A stretch of DNA of 64,000 bases from Acinetobacter sp. WU_MDCI_Axc73. GTDB lineage: Bacteria > Pseudomonadota > Gammaproteobacteria > Pseudomonadales > Moraxellaceae. Of the stretch, positions 44,245 through 59,568 are shown piece by piece; positions within the stretch are counted from its first letter, which is position 1; the number at the start of each line of letters is the position of its first letter. The translations under genes were made by a program, and so were the position numbers. The stretch spans positions 1-64,000 of the forward strand of contig NZ_JAHPRO010000001.1 in NCBI RefSeq assembly GCF_025562455.1, in the 5' to 3' direction. The notes below the pieces were generated by a model. It saw only the letters and a list, made by a program, of their open reading frames with translations, searched no databases and was not told where the DNA came from.

Positions 44245-45279
44245 ATGAACGCACTTGAAAAAACTAAAGTTCAACTCGGTTATATCCCTCTTTTAGATTG
44301 TATTGCACTACTTTGGGCACAACAACGTGGTTTTTTTGAAGAGTTCGGTTTAGAAGTTACATTAGTCAAAGAAGCGTCATGGGCCAGTTTAAGAGACCGT
44401 CTCGCTTATGGCGTACTTGACGCAGCACATTGTTTATCTGCCATGTTACCTGCTGCGGCGATAGGTGAAGACCAAATTGGGATCCGACTCAAAACGCCAT
44501 TAGTACTCAGTATTAATCGTGCTTATATTAGTTTAAGTCAAAGCTTAACGGATGTACTCACAATTGATCAAACAGATTCAGCCCAAAGTAGTGCACATAA
44601 ACTGATTGCACATCTCCAGCAAGGTTATCCTGTCACACTCGCCCATGTGTTTAAACACTCAATTCATCATTATTGTTTACGTGAATGGTTAGCACTCGCT
44701 GACCAAAATACAGCCAAAACCATTCAATTAAAAACCCTACCGCCACCTTATATGGTCGAGGCAATTTCTTCACATTTGATTGATGGTTTTTGCGTAGGAG
44801 AGCCTTGGAATACTCAAGCTGAAATCGAAGGGATTGGGCAAATTGTTACCTCCAGTCACGATATTATTCCTGCAATCGCAGATAAAGTGCTAGCCGTTAC
44901 ACAAGAATGGGCTGAGAAATATCCAAACACATTAACCGCAATCACTGCCGCAGTCTTTAAAGCACAGCAGGAATTAAAAAATCTGCACAATTTTGAGCCC
45001 GTTTGGCAACTTTTAAGGGTATTTCATATCATTCGCTTTAATTGTTCGCCGCAAATTCATGTACAAAAATATCGTGCCATAGAAGCCATCATTCGTGACT
45101 TTGTAGCAGATTCAGCACAACCCAATTTTCAGGACTTTATCTGGCTATTTGAACAAATGCAAAAATGGGATGATTTAAACGATCAAGTTAAGCTTGATTC
45201 ATCTGCTGTTCAAAGCCTCAGTCGGAACTGTATTGAACAGCAGATATATGAAAATGCATTGCAATTACTTGGAAGCTAA
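44245..45279 (+). CDS. nasS: NasS-type nitrate/nitrite sensor (NrtA-like)
   Basis: The 344-residue protein resembles the nitrate-binding proteins NrtA/CmpA (QLGYIPLLDCIALLWAQQRG, PPPYMVEAISSHLIDGFCVGEPWN) but has no signal peptide, so it stays in the cytoplasm. Directly after nasT, it fits NasS, which holds NasT inactive until nitrate or nitrite binds. Confidence 0.9.
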   Translation: MNALEKTKVQLGYIPLLDCIALLWAQQRGFFEEFGLEVTLVKEASWASLRDRLAYGVLDAAHCLSAMLPAAAIGEDQIGIRLKTPLVLSINRAYISLSQSLTDVLTIDQTDSAQSSAHKLIAHLQQGYPVTLAHVFKHSIHHYCLREWLALADQNTAKTIQLKTLPPPYMVEAISSHLIDGFCVGEPWNTQAEIEGIGQIVTSSHDIIPAIADKVLAVTQEWAEKYPNTLTAITAAVFKAQQELKNLHNFEPVWQLLRVFHIIRFNCSPQIHVQKYRAIEAIIRDFVADSAQPNFQDFIWLFEQMQKWDDLNDQVKLDSSAVQSLSRNCIEQQIYENALQLLGS

Positions 45280-45293
45280 GCCTTGCGATTTTC

Positions 45294-46502
45294 TTATGAC
45301 TCGATGCTAAACGGATTTTCAAATTGTTGCCAAGCATCTGGTCCTAAAGCCATTTCATCATCAGTTAACAAACAGTCATCCAATTGCTGATACAATAATT
45401 CTTTGTCCATCTCCATCCCGATCAATACAATTTCCTGTCTTGCATCTCCTGTTCGCTCGTCCCAGTTTTTTTCAATGGCAGCTAAGCTTTCGGGGTCTTG
45501 CGGCCAATTTTCTGGTTCAACCGTTGCCCACCAATAGCCAGCGACACTATAGCGTTTGATTTGACCTGCTTGTGACCAAGACATTGCCATAGTGGGTTCA
45601 GAAGCCAACCAGAAAAAACCTTTAGAACGGATTACACCTTTCCATTCAAGACTCACAAAATCGTAAAAACGTTTCGGATGCAAAGGGCGACGCGCTCGAT
45701 AAACGAAATTTCCAATGCCATATTCTTCTGTTTCAGGTGTATGCGTTCCGCGTGGTTCTTGCAGCCATTCAGGGTCTTGCTCTGCTTCCCTAAAGTCAAA
45801 TAAATGCGTATCTAATACTCGCGCCAACTCAACCTGACCAAAAGATGATACTTCAATTTTGGCGCGTGGGTTTAAGCTATGTAAAATAGCACGTAATTCT
45901 TTTTGTTCTGTTTCATTAATCAAATCAATTTTATTGAGTATAATTACATCACAAAATTCAATTTGGCTAATCAGTAGATCCACCACTGTACGCTGATCAT
46001 CCTCACCTAGAGATTCGCCTCGTTCCTGTAAATGATCCCTGGAGTGATAATCTTTTAAAAAATTATAAGCATCAACCACGGTCACCATGGTATCTAGACG
46101 AGCAAATTCATTCAAAGAAACACCTTGTTCATCTTCAAATGTAAAGGTTTCTGCTACAGGTAAAGGTTCTGAAATTCCAGTAGATTCAATCACTAACTGA
46201 TCAAAATGACCTTCTTTTGCTAAACGTTGTACCTCAATTAACAAATCTTCTCTTAAAGTACAGCAAATGCAACCATTGCTCATTTCGACCAATTTTTCAC
46301 CGGTACGAGAAAGCTGTGCACCACCCTCTCGCACCAATGCTGCATCAATATTAACTTCTGACATGTCATTTACGATCACCGCAATACGTCGACCTTCACG
46401 GTTATTCAAAATATGGTTGAGTAATGTCGTTTTACCCGCACCCAAAAAACCAGATAAAACAGTCACAGGGAGTTTGGCTGGTGTAGCAAATGAAGTATCC
46501 AT
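45294..46502 (-). CDS. zigA: ZigA-type GTP-dependent zinc metallochaperone (COG0523)
   Basis: The 402-residue G3E GTPase has Walker A GFLGAGKT (18-25), the metal-binding CICC (78-81), [10 protein letters not shown] and NKIDL (base recognition), and a CobW C-terminal domain. Acinetobacter ZigA is induced by zinc starvation and helps deliver zinc. A Zur-type box lies upstream, supporting this identity rather than a cobalamin or nitrile-hydratase chaperone. It is convergent with nasS. Confidence 0.88.
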   Translation of the reverse strand: MDTSFATPAKLPVTVLSGFLGAGKTTLLNHILNNREGRRIAVIVNDMSEVNIDAALVREGGAQLSRTGEKLVEMSNGCICCTLREDLLIEVQRLAKEGHFDQLVIESTGISEPLPVAETFTFEDEQGVSLNEFARLDTMVTVVDAYNFLKDYHSRDHLQERGESLGEDDQRTVVDLLISQIEFCDVIILNKIDLINETEQKELRAILHSLNPRAKIEVSSFGQVELARVLDTHLFDFREAEQDPEWLQEPRGTHTPETEEYGIGNFVYRARRPLHPKRFYDFVSLEWKGVIRSKGFFWLASEPTMAMSWSQAGQIKRYSVAGYWWATVEPENWPQDPESLAAIEKNWDERTGDARQEIVLIGMEMDKELLYQQLDDCLLTDDEMALGPDAWQQFENPFSIES

Positions 46503-46534
46503 CGGCTTTATCTCTAGCTAAAATTTAAAGTTAC

Positions 46535-46547
46535 GTTATAACATAAC
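46535..46547 (-). promoter_or_regulatory. Zur-like box upstream of zigA
   Basis: GTTATAACATAAC has the GTTAT-N3-ATAAC dyad of Acinetobacter Zur sites. It lies 33 bases upstream of the zigA start, over the expected promoter. Confidence 0.7.
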
Positions 46548-46651
46548 ATTTATATAATTTAATTATTTTTTAAATTTCTTTTTTATTCTGCTTTCATTTA
46601 AAATTTTAAGTGCCTAACGAAGCACCAAATTAGCTGAGGATTTCTCTATTT

Positions 46652-47344
46652 TTATTGTTGAGACACTAAAATCAAACGTGCCAGTTCAAGATCATCTGGG
46701 TAAGTAATTTTTATATTATCGGAACGGCCTTGTACAACATCGACCGACACACCTGCATATTCAAGTGCGCTAGCTTCATCGGTAATATTGATTTGATCGG
46801 CTAACGCATTTTCTATGGCATGGCGCAAGGTACCGAGCTTTGCAATTTGAGGAGTTTGCGCCTGCCATAAATAATCTCGACTGACAGTTTTTTGAATATG
46901 CTGATCAGATGCAAATTTCAGGGTATCACGAACGGGGATCGCTAAAATTGCAGAAGTATCCCGAAGCATGCAATATTCAACTAAATCTTTAAGATTTTCA
47001 GCACTCACACATGGCCTAGCAGCATCGTGCACCAAGATGTAATCCTCATCCGATGCAATCGTTGTTAAATAATGTAAGGCATTTAACACTGAATGCACTC
47101 GCTCGGCACCGCCCAGACAAAAATGGACTTTTTCTGAAGCAATAAAAGGCAGTGTTTTTGCAATATTATCCTGTTCACCAATCGCCAATACATACCCAGC
47201 CAGTGGCAAAGTATTTAAGCGCTCAATGGTATATTCAAGTACTGTTTTGTCTTGAATAGTTTGATATTGCTTGAGCTGTGTTTTTGAAAAGCGACTTCCA
47301 GAACCAGCAGCAGGAATGACTGCCCATAATTTAGTCTGGGACAT
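46652..47344 (-). CDS. ispD: 2-C-methyl-D-erythritol 4-phosphate cytidylyltransferase
   Basis: The enzyme adds CMP to methylerythritol phosphate, third step of the MEP isoprenoid pathway. From the ATG at 47344 (MSQTKLWAVIPAAGSGSRF) it has 230 residues, the usual length. VHDAARPCV and TDEASALEYAG are conserved. The start overlaps the ftsB end by 14 bases. Confidence 0.93.
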   Translation of the reverse strand: MSQTKLWAVIPAAGSGSRFSKTQLKQYQTIQDKTVLEYTIERLNTLPLAGYVLAIGEQDNIAKTLPFIASEKVHFCLGGAERVHSVLNALHYLTTIASDEDYILVHDAARPCVSAENLKDLVEYCMLRDTSAILAIPVRDTLKFASDQHIQKTVSRDYLWQAQTPQIAKLGTLRHAIENALADQINITDEASALEYAGVSVDVVQGRSDNIKITYPDDLELARLILVSQQ

Positions 47345-47720
47345 CTGGATCTGGCGGGGTTTCATTGGTTTGCAAGTCGACTTTGGCATTTGGATCAATA
47401 TAAATCGGTTTGTAATGGGTACTGATGGTACTCATTTGTACAAAAGTCTCACGAGGCTTAATCAGACCTAAATCTAAACGTGCATGTTCTTCAATGGCTT
47501 CACTGCCATTTTTTAGATCAAACACTTCTGCCGCTAAAATACGGTTTCTTTCTTTCAATTCTTCGTTTATTTCAGCTTGTTGGGTAATTTGCTGACGTAA
47601 AGTTTGGTGAGCAAAGTAACCACCCTCACCCCACCAGAAACTGTACTGAAAACTCGCCACCAAAACGATGGCAAGTAACAGTATCAATTTGCTCGAAGTC
47701 GATTTAAATACTTCTAACAT
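47331..47720 (-). CDS. ftsB: Cell division protein FtsB
   Basis: The bitopic inner-membrane protein has one N-terminal helix (about residues 11-30) and a periplasmic coiled coil (TLRQQITQQAEINEELKERN), then the conserved LDLGLIKPRETF. It bridges FtsL and FtsQ in the divisome. From the ATG at 47720 it has 129 residues; the extra C-terminal Pro/Asp-rich tail is longer than in E. coli (103). It lies between eno and ispD. Confidence 0.9.
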   Translation of the reverse strand: MLEVFKSTSSKLILLLAIVLVASFQYSFWWGEGGYFAHQTLRQQITQQAEINEELKERNRILAAEVFDLKNGSEAIEEHARLDLGLIKPRETFVQMSTISTHYKPIYIDPNAKVDLQTNETPPDPDVPD

Positions 47721-47732
47721 AGCATCCAAAGA

Positions 47733-49067
<1,335 letters not shown>

Positions 49068-49117
49068 TTAAACGACAATAAAAGCTTTTATTGTCATAAT
49101 CGACTAATACGCAAAAC

Positions 49118-49975
<858 letters not shown>

Positions 49976-50000
49976 TTAAACTTCCTAGTTCATGCGTCGA

Positions 50001-51704
<1,704 letters not shown>

Positions 51705-51864
51705 CTATAAAGCAAAGTCAATCCGCCGCAATTCATAGAACAATAAACAATTGGCTATTCTATCAGCATTTTCGATAAAAAATTAGGTGGCATGACTAGG
51801 ATTTTCAATCTTATATTTGCTGTTATAATGACTCCACCTCGATTAAGCATAGATTTGTGCAAGT

Positions 51865-52323
51865 ATGAATAAGAAACTTTTAATTTGTGGCGTGATTGCG
51901 ACAGGGCTCCTTTTAACTGCATGTGTTAAAAAAGAACCACCAAAAGAAGAAGAGCAAGAAAAAGTTGAGACCACAGCTCAAGAACAACCTCAGCAACCGT
52001 CTGAGTTTAAATCTCTTGACAGTGCAGAAGCACCACAAGACATTCCGGCTCAAGTTCAAGTAGAACGTGAAGAAACACCACATACTACGACTGAAGTACG
52101 TCGTGAAGTTTCTTCTATATCTACATCTACTCAAAACGATACAGCAGTTCAAGAAACAATTAAACCAGAGCCAAAGAAAGAAGTCGTGAAAACCGAATCA
52201 GTCAAACCTAAAACTGAAAAAACGGCCTCAACTCAATCGAGCAGCAATAACAGCAGCTCTCAAAGTGAAGATGATGCAGTTGCAGCAGCAATTGCAGCAG
52301 CAACACCTGCATTAAAAAACTAA
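51865..52323 (+). CDS. Small low-complexity lipoprotein
   Basis: The 152-residue protein has a lipoprotein signal with lipobox LLTAC (Cys20). The rest is low complexity: Glu/Lys/Pro/Gln-rich, then Ser/Asn-rich and an Ala-rich end (AAAIAAATPALKN). It is probably an extended envelope protein. No family is recognised. It is monocistronic with a strong terminator. Confidence 0.8.
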   Translation: MNKKLLICGVIATGLLLTACVKKEPPKEEEQEKVETTAQEQPQQPSEFKSLDSAEAPQDIPAQVQVEREETPHTTTEVRREVSSISTSTQNDTAVQETIKPEPKKEVVKTESVKPKTEKTASTQSSSNNSSSQSEDDAVAAAIAAATPALKN

Positions 52324-52340
52324 GTTTTAATGCCACAATA

Positions 52341-52373
52341 AAAAAGCAGATAAGTCGTTCTTATCTGCTTTTT
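52341..52373. terminator. Terminator after the lipoprotein gene
   Basis: AAAAAGCAGATAAG and CTTATCTGCTTTTT form a perfect 14-bp stem with a five-base loop and flanking A- and T-runs, so it can act in both directions. Confidence 0.9.
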
Positions 52374-52405
52374 TATTGAGCTAAATCTAAAAAACTATAT
52401 AGAGT

Positions 52406-53491
52406 CTAATAATTTTTCAAAAAATCAGCCATTAACTTAGCCGCCCAAGATCGCGTACTAAATCCCTCATAAAAACCACAATGACTGCCTTTTTTGGTGG
52501 TAATGACAGCAATATTGTCCATTTTCTGAATAACATCTTTATAGGGTTCTAAGTTTTTAATTGAACATACAGGATCATCTTCTGCATTTAAAATAATCAA
52601 AGGGACTTTCACATTTTCAAATACATAAATTGGATTGATGGCCTGACAGTAACTCTGATAATCCTGAAAGCCTGCCATTTCAAAATACTCTTTTTCGAAC
52701 TCTTCAAGATTCGAAGTCGCCAATACCTTTTTGAGTGAAGCCGTTTCACTCCATGTCTGTTGATAAGGATGAATAAAATATTTAAATAATTTTTTGGTCA
52801 TTATCTTGCTGTAAAAAGGATGAACATTTTTAAAACCAATTTCAGTGTTATAACCTGGACACATGGCAAATGCAGCTTTAAAGGGAGTATTTAAGCCTTG
52901 CTCACCCAGATAACGCACCAAAAGCCCTGTCCCTGCGGAAGATCCCACGGCGTATAGGTTTGATTTTGGAAATAAACTTTGGATATGCAGTAGTTGCTCT
53001 TTCAAATCAGACGTTGATCCAAACAATGAAATCTGTGGCACAGGCATTGCTAAACCTGCGTGACCACGTCGTAAACACAATGCGATTCGCCAGCCTGTAT
53101 ATTCGTTCAGATCTTTGACCAATTCGCGCATACTTTCAGGTGTCCCTGTAATGGTATGCATGATCACAATAGTTGGAGTTTCAGGTGGAAGATCATAGCC
53201 GTACCAAGCAATCGCGGTAATGCCACCATCTTGCATCGTGAGTTGATCAATCCGATCATAATTTAACTTTATGGTTTTCTTTTTAATGAGATCAAAATAA
53301 AGTAAATGAACATGGTTGTTACTCAGCCACGGAGTAGGTCGATATTTTTGCTTTAGTTGAGGAAGTTTCCCCAAAACATCCTTAATCGTCCCATTCGGGT
53401 CATAATAGATTTTAGGTTGTTCAGCTCCAACAACTGAGTCAAATAATTCTGAACCCAAAATTTTGATTCTGTTTAAAATCGATAGAACCAT
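52406..53491 (-). CDS. YheT-like alpha/beta hydrolase
   Basis: The hydrolase has the nucleophile elbow VGSSAGTG, the acid region ILNAEDDPVCS and the catalytic His in KGSHCGFYEG. The TIVIMHTITGTPESM and FAMCPGYNTEIGF segments match the YheT/EMB8 group of esterases. I start at 53491 (MVLSILNR, 361 residues), where GAGGTGG precedes the ATG. The natural ester is unknown. Confidence 0.82.
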   Translation of the reverse strand: MVLSILNRIKILGSELFDSVVGAEQPKIYYDPNGTIKDVLGKLPQLKQKYRPTPWLSNNHVHLLYFDLIKKKTIKLNYDRIDQLTMQDGGITAIAWYGYDLPPETPTIVIMHTITGTPESMRELVKDLNEYTGWRIALCLRRGHAGLAMPVPQISLFGSTSDLKEQLLHIQSLFPKSNLYAVGSSAGTGLLVRYLGEQGLNTPFKAAFAMCPGYNTEIGFKNVHPFYSKIMTKKLFKYFIHPYQQTWSETASLKKVLATSNLEEFEKEYFEMAGFQDYQSYCQAINPIYVFENVKVPLIILNAEDDPVCSIKNLEPYKDVIQKMDNIAVITTKKGSHCGFYEGFSTRSWAAKLMADFLKNY

Positions 53492-53655
53492 ATTCGTTAC
53501 CACCTCTGTCAATGAGTGAAATATTGTCGCAGTATTGCGCAACCTTACCCATATCGCTTAAATTCTCTGACCCCTATAAACTCGATACCGTGTAGCTCAT
53601 GATGGTACTGCCTTACAATTTTTAAGCGATACCATCTTAGATTGGTTAAAAATTG

Positions 53656-53668
53656 CTTAGGCTATTTT
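53656..53668 (+). repeat. CTTAGGCTATTTT word, copy 5
   Basis: Exact copy overlapping by two bases the stop codon of the minus-strand NTF2-like gene; the extended TTGCTTAGGCTATTTT form is present. Confidence 0.8.
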
Positions 53669-54080
53669 ATTCTTTAACTGCTTGATACTTGGCAAATCGT
53701 TCACCCATTTTTTCAGCCAAAGCAGCCAAGCCACTTTTTGGACGAATCATCACTTCAAAATCAATAATTTGACCTTTCTCATTAAAACGAATCATATCGA
53801 TACCTTTTAATGATTTTCCACTAACATTGGCGCTAAACTCAAGTACAACATTTAAACCATCTTCAGTATAAAACTCACGATGATAAGTAAAATCTTCAAA
53901 AACCTGAATCACATTGGTCAAAATAAAATAAACCACTTGTTGCCCTTCGTAAGGCTGATAAGCAACAGGCGAACGAAACACGACATCTTCAGCCAGTAGA
54001 TCATTTAAATCTGATAAATCCCCTGACTTGACCATGTGATGCCACTGTTCCAAAGCTTGTTTTGTCGTTTCAATTGTCAT
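53667..54080 (-). CDS. NTF2-like (SnoaL/ketosteroid-isomerase fold) protein
   Basis: The 137-residue cone-fold protein has the pattern ALEQWHHMVKSGDLSDLNDL, LAEDVVFRSPV and IDMIRFNEKGQI. Members isomerise, hydrate or just bind small ligands. The ATG at 54080 follows AAGGAAAATGCA and is preferred over one 21 codons upstream, which would begin right at the fadH stop. It is probably co-transcribed with fadH. Confidence 0.8.
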   Translation of the reverse strand: MTIETTKQALEQWHHMVKSGDLSDLNDLLAEDVVFRSPVAYQPYEGQQVVYFILTNVIQVFEDFTYHREFYTEDGLNVVLEFSANVSGKSLKGIDMIRFNEKGQIIDFEVMIRPKSGLAALAEKMGERFAKYQAVKE

Positions 54081-54143
54081 TGCATTTTCCTTGTCATTTA
54101 AAAAAACAAAGAGCATTTTTGAAATCTGCTCTTTGTGATCCAT

Positions 54144-56198
<2,055 letters not shown>

Positions 56199-56219
56199 TT
56201 AATGCAACTTGTTGCATAA
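56199..56219. promoter_or_regulatory. PadR-type operator 1
   Basis: TTAATGCAAC and its near-mirror GTTGCATAA form a dyad just upstream of fadH. The same sequence recurs 42 bp further on, about four helix turns, so both sit on one face of the DNA. Confidence 0.7.
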
Positions 56220-56240
56220 ATATATAATCAAATTTTATTT

Positions 56241-56261
56241 TTAATGCAACATATTGCATAA
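56241..56261. promoter_or_regulatory. PadR-type operator 2
   Basis: TTAATGCAACATATTGCATAA repeats operator 1 with changes only in the central bases. It lies 31 bases before the PadR ATG at 56293. Confidence 0.7.
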
Positions 56262-56292
56262 TCTAATCAGTCACAAATTGTTATGGATTACC

Positions 56293-56835
56293 ATGTCGCT
56301 TTCGCATGTATTACTCACGAGCTTACTTGAACAACCAAGTACAGGTTTTGAATTGGCACGTCGTTTTGACCGTTCGATGGGTTTCTTTTGGAATGCAAGT
56401 CATCAACAAATTTATCGTGAACTTAATAATATGTTGGGAAAAGGCTGGATTTCCACCATTGAAGATGAAAATGAACAAAGTCGTAAAAAAACTTACCAAG
56501 TTGAACAACCGGGAAGAGTTGAACTAGCAGATTGGTTGATACAGAAAAGTGAACCTGCCCAGCTACGTGAAGATCTGATGGTTCGACTTCGTGCTGAAGC
56601 ACAATTGGGCGAAAATCAAATTCTGATGGAACTGGAGCGTCATTTATTCTTACATAAAAATAAACTTGAAATTTACCAAAATATGTATGAAAAAGACTTT
56701 AAAGATGAGAAGGAACAAGACCGAGTTTTATTTATTCATAAAAAAATACTCGAACTTGGGATAAACTTAGAAAAAGGCTGGATTGACTGGTTGGAGGATG
56801 TTATTCCACAGCTTCAACAATTTAAGAACAATTAA
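56293..56835 (+). CDS. PadR-family transcriptional regulator
   Basis: The 180-residue protein has the PadR winged helix (about 1-85; HVLLTSLLEQPSTGFELARR, HQQIYRELNNMLGKGWI) and a C-terminal helical dimerisation part. The ATG at 56293 (MSLSHVLL) is used; 13 extra codons upstream would cover operator 2. It most likely represses itself and the divergent fadH, with the hydrolase gene downstream. Confidence 0.87.
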   Translation: MSLSHVLLTSLLEQPSTGFELARRFDRSMGFFWNASHQQIYRELNNMLGKGWISTIEDENEQSRKKTYQVEQPGRVELADWLIQKSEPAQLREDLMVRLRAEAQLGENQILMELERHLFLHKNKLEIYQNMYEKDFKDEKEQDRVLFIHKKILELGINLEKGWIDWLEDVIPQLQQFKNN

Positions 56836-56860
56836 ATGATTATGATACGAGGAATAAAAC

Positions 56861-57769
56861 ATGCCTTTTTACACCATGCCTGATCAGGAGCAGTTATTTG
56901 TACGCCGTATTGGACGTGGAGAACCTGTTGTAGTTTTATCAGGAATCGGCATGGTCAGTTGGCAATGGCTTCCTTTTATTTTCAAAAATTTAAATAAATA
57001 TGAATTTATTATTCCAGATTGGCGGGGTTTTGGTCGCTCTAAACATTGTGCGATTCCCCAAGAATTAGATGCTATTTCTAGTCATTGGCGAGATGTTCAG
57101 ACATTAATACAACAATTAAACCTTCAACAGTTTATTCTCATCGGTTACTCAATGGGTGCGACCACAGCAATGCATGGTATGCAACATGGTAATCTGGCAC
57201 AGCAGCTAAAAGCGTATTTAAATATCGATCAGACACCCAAAATTACAGTTGACGAATCTTGGAAATTTGGTCTTTTTGGCGAAAAACATCAAGATTTTAA
57301 ATTCTTACTGAACGCACTTGATGATTTATTGAATCAATATCCAAATGCGCTTTATTTAAACGACTTACCTTTTTTACAACGACAGCAATTGGTACAACTT
57401 TGGTCAGATTTTATTGAGCTACAAAGCAGCAATAAATATACCCCAATGGTCTTTAAACTCGCATTGAACAAACCACTCTTACAAAAATATCTGCTTCCTA
57501 TCCAGCGGATTGACTATTTACACTGGTATGTAAAAAATTATTTGAATCATCAAGAAGATTATCGTCAAGCTATTGCTCAACTTGAATGTCCTACCACCTT
57601 TTTTATTGGTAAAAATTCGACTTTATATCCTGTAACAGGTCAAACCATTATTGCTAAAAGCGTTAAAAAGTCCCAACCTATTTATTTTAAACGTTCAGGT
57701 CATACGCCTTTACTCACTGAACCTAAAAAGTTTAGTCAAGAAATTTGTAATTTTCTAAATCGACTTTGA
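56861..57769 (+). CDS. Alpha/beta hydrolase
   Basis: This 302-residue hydrolase has the nucleophile elbow GYSMG (Ser97), the oxyanion region VLSGIGMVSWQW and the catalytic His in RSGHTPLL. It follows the PadR gene by 25 bases, so it is likely under the same control. The substrate is unknown. Confidence 0.82.
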   Translation: MPFYTMPDQEQLFVRRIGRGEPVVVLSGIGMVSWQWLPFIFKNLNKYEFIIPDWRGFGRSKHCAIPQELDAISSHWRDVQTLIQQLNLQQFILIGYSMGATTAMHGMQHGNLAQQLKAYLNIDQTPKITVDESWKFGLFGEKHQDFKFLLNALDDLLNQYPNALYLNDLPFLQRQQLVQLWSDFIELQSSNKYTPMVFKLALNKPLLQKYLLPIQRIDYLHWYVKNYLNHQEDYRQAIAQLECPTTFFIGKNSTLYPVTGQTIIAKSVKKSQPIYFKRSGHTPLLTEPKKFSQEICNFLNRL

Positions 57770-58140
57770 GACTTAGAACTAACGGGTCGCTCCAAATCTC
57801 TCATAAAACAGCAAACAGCTTGAGCAACCCTACCCTGATTAAAATAACTCAAGTATGATTGATTATGATAGGGTAAAGATTAAGCACACAATATGATGAT
57901 TTATTATTCAAATAACTATCGATTCAACTAAAGCACTATAAATAACCCAACTTTTTGTTTTATAAGCTTTATTTTTTTGAATATTACTATCTTTTTTAGA
58001 GAACTGAATAAATTGTAATTTATTACTATAGAACCAAGCTTTGCAACAGGAGTATTCTAATTTGTCGTTTATATTTTTTTAGGGCAAAAGCTTTGGCAAC
58101 AAGGCAAATGGTTAGGAATAAATGGACATAGGATATCCAT
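57770..58140. other. Intergenic region, 371 bp
   Basis: A/T-rich sequence with no credible gene. TACCCT near 57830 is mirrored by AGGGTA near 57870, which may be a weak hairpin ending the hydrolase transcript. The kgtP-like promoter should lie in the second half. Confidence 0.4.
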
Positions 58141-59436
58141 ATGAGTGAAGTCGTTTATACCAAAGAAGAGAAAAAAAAGCGTGTCATGGGGATTGTTGGA
58201 GCGTCCTCAGGTAATCTAGTTGAATGGTTCGATTTTTATATCTATGCAGTCTTTGCCATGTATTTTCAACATGCATTGACTGCACCAGATATGAGTTCTA
58301 CTGCACAAGGCGTTTATGTCTGGGGCGTATTCGCAGCAAGTTTCTTTATGCGACCAATCGGTAGCTGGTTATTTGGACGAATTGCTGATAAACATGGTCG
58401 CAAACAATCCATGGTCATTTCCATTGCACTCATGGCAATCAGCTCGTTTCTGTTTGCAGTATTACCAACTTATGATCAAGTCGGTATGATTGCACCTTTC
58501 TTACTTTTACTTGTTCGTCTATTACAAGGTTTATCTGTTGGTGGTGAATATGGTGCTGTCGCGACCTATATGAGCGAAATTGCATTAAAAGGCCATCGTG
58601 GCTTCTATGCTTCATTTCAATACGTCACACTTTCAGGTGGACAATTGCTTGCAAGCCTAGTGGGTGTAATTTTACTGGCATTTATGAGCGAGCAACAGCT
58701 CATGGACGGTGGCTGGCGTATTCCGTTTGTCATTGGTGGTATCGCAGCAATTGTTTCTTTGCTTGCCCGAAGCAAACTCGAAGAAACACTATCGCACGAA
58801 GACAGTGAAAAGAAAGAGTCTGGTTCTTTGCGTGAGCTTTTCAAAAAGCATTGGGGAACTTTCTTACTGGTTGTTGGTTATACATCAGCAGGTTCTCTTA
58901 CCTTTTACGTACTTACCGTTTATTCGAAAACCTATATTACCAGCTTAGGCATTGACGGTAAGACCGTTGGCTATATGATGACCTGCGCCCTCTTTGTTTA
59001 CATGATTGCTCAACCTTTATTTGGAGCAATCTCAGACCGAATTGGTCGCCGTGCATCAATGTTGGCTTTTAGTGCGGGCAGTGCAATCTTGATCTATCCC
59101 GTAATGGTCATTGCAATGCGTCACTTTAGCTATTCGCCATTGATTGTGACTTTATTACTCATTTTCCTCATGATGTTCCTCAGTTTTTATACCTCGATTA
59201 GTGGTTTGATTAAAGCTGAAATGTTCCCTCCACATGTCCGTGCATTGGGTGTTGGTTTTTCTTATGCTGTGGCCAATGCGATTTTTGGCGGTTCAGCACC
59301 TGCGGTGGCTTTACAGTTCAAACAAGCGGGGGTTGAAAATGAGTTCTTTATTTATGTGATTGTCATGCTAGTGATCTGTTTCTTTTGTAGTTTTAGACTA
59401 CCAAAAGAACCTGAATACTTACATCATGATAAATAA
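58141..59436 (+). CDS. KgtP-like metabolite:H+ symporter (MHS family)
   Basis: The 431-residue major-facilitator protein has twelve helices. VGASSGNLVEWFDFYIY, MRPIGSWLFGRIADKHGRKQ, LLQGLSVGGEYG and YMSEIALKGHRGFYASFQYV are near those of E. coli alpha-ketoglutarate permease KgtP (432 residues). A dicarboxylate such as 2-oxoglutarate is a likely substrate. It is monocistronic with a terminator behind it. Confidence 0.85.
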   Translation: MSEVVYTKEEKKKRVMGIVGASSGNLVEWFDFYIYAVFAMYFQHALTAPDMSSTAQGVYVWGVFAASFFMRPIGSWLFGRIADKHGRKQSMVISIALMAISSFLFAVLPTYDQVGMIAPFLLLLVRLLQGLSVGGEYGAVATYMSEIALKGHRGFYASFQYVTLSGGQLLASLVGVILLAFMSEQQLMDGGWRIPFVIGGIAAIVSLLARSKLEETLSHEDSEKKESGSLRELFKKHWGTFLLVVGYTSAGSLTFYVLTVYSKTYITSLGIDGKTVGYMMTCALFVYMIAQPLFGAISDRIGRRASMLAFSAGSAILIYPVMVIAMRHFSYSPLIVTLLLIFLMMFLSFYTSISGLIKAEMFPPHVRALGVGFSYAVANAIFGGSAPAVALQFKQAGVENEFFIYVIVMLVICFFCSFRLPKEPEYLHHDK

Positions 59437-59454
59437 GTATTAAGTACCTAAAAG

Positions 59455-59479
59455 TCCGCCAAAACTGGCGGATTTTTTA
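59455..59479 (+). terminator. Terminator after the KgtP-like gene
   Basis: TCCGCCA and TGGCGGA form a 7-bp stem with loop AAAC, followed by six T. Confidence 0.9.
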
Positions 59480-59568
59480 TATCATCTTCTGACTTGTCGA
59501 TCGACTCATTTGCTTATACCTTTATATAGTGACTATATAGTGACGTAAAAAAGATGTGGCAAAGCAAA

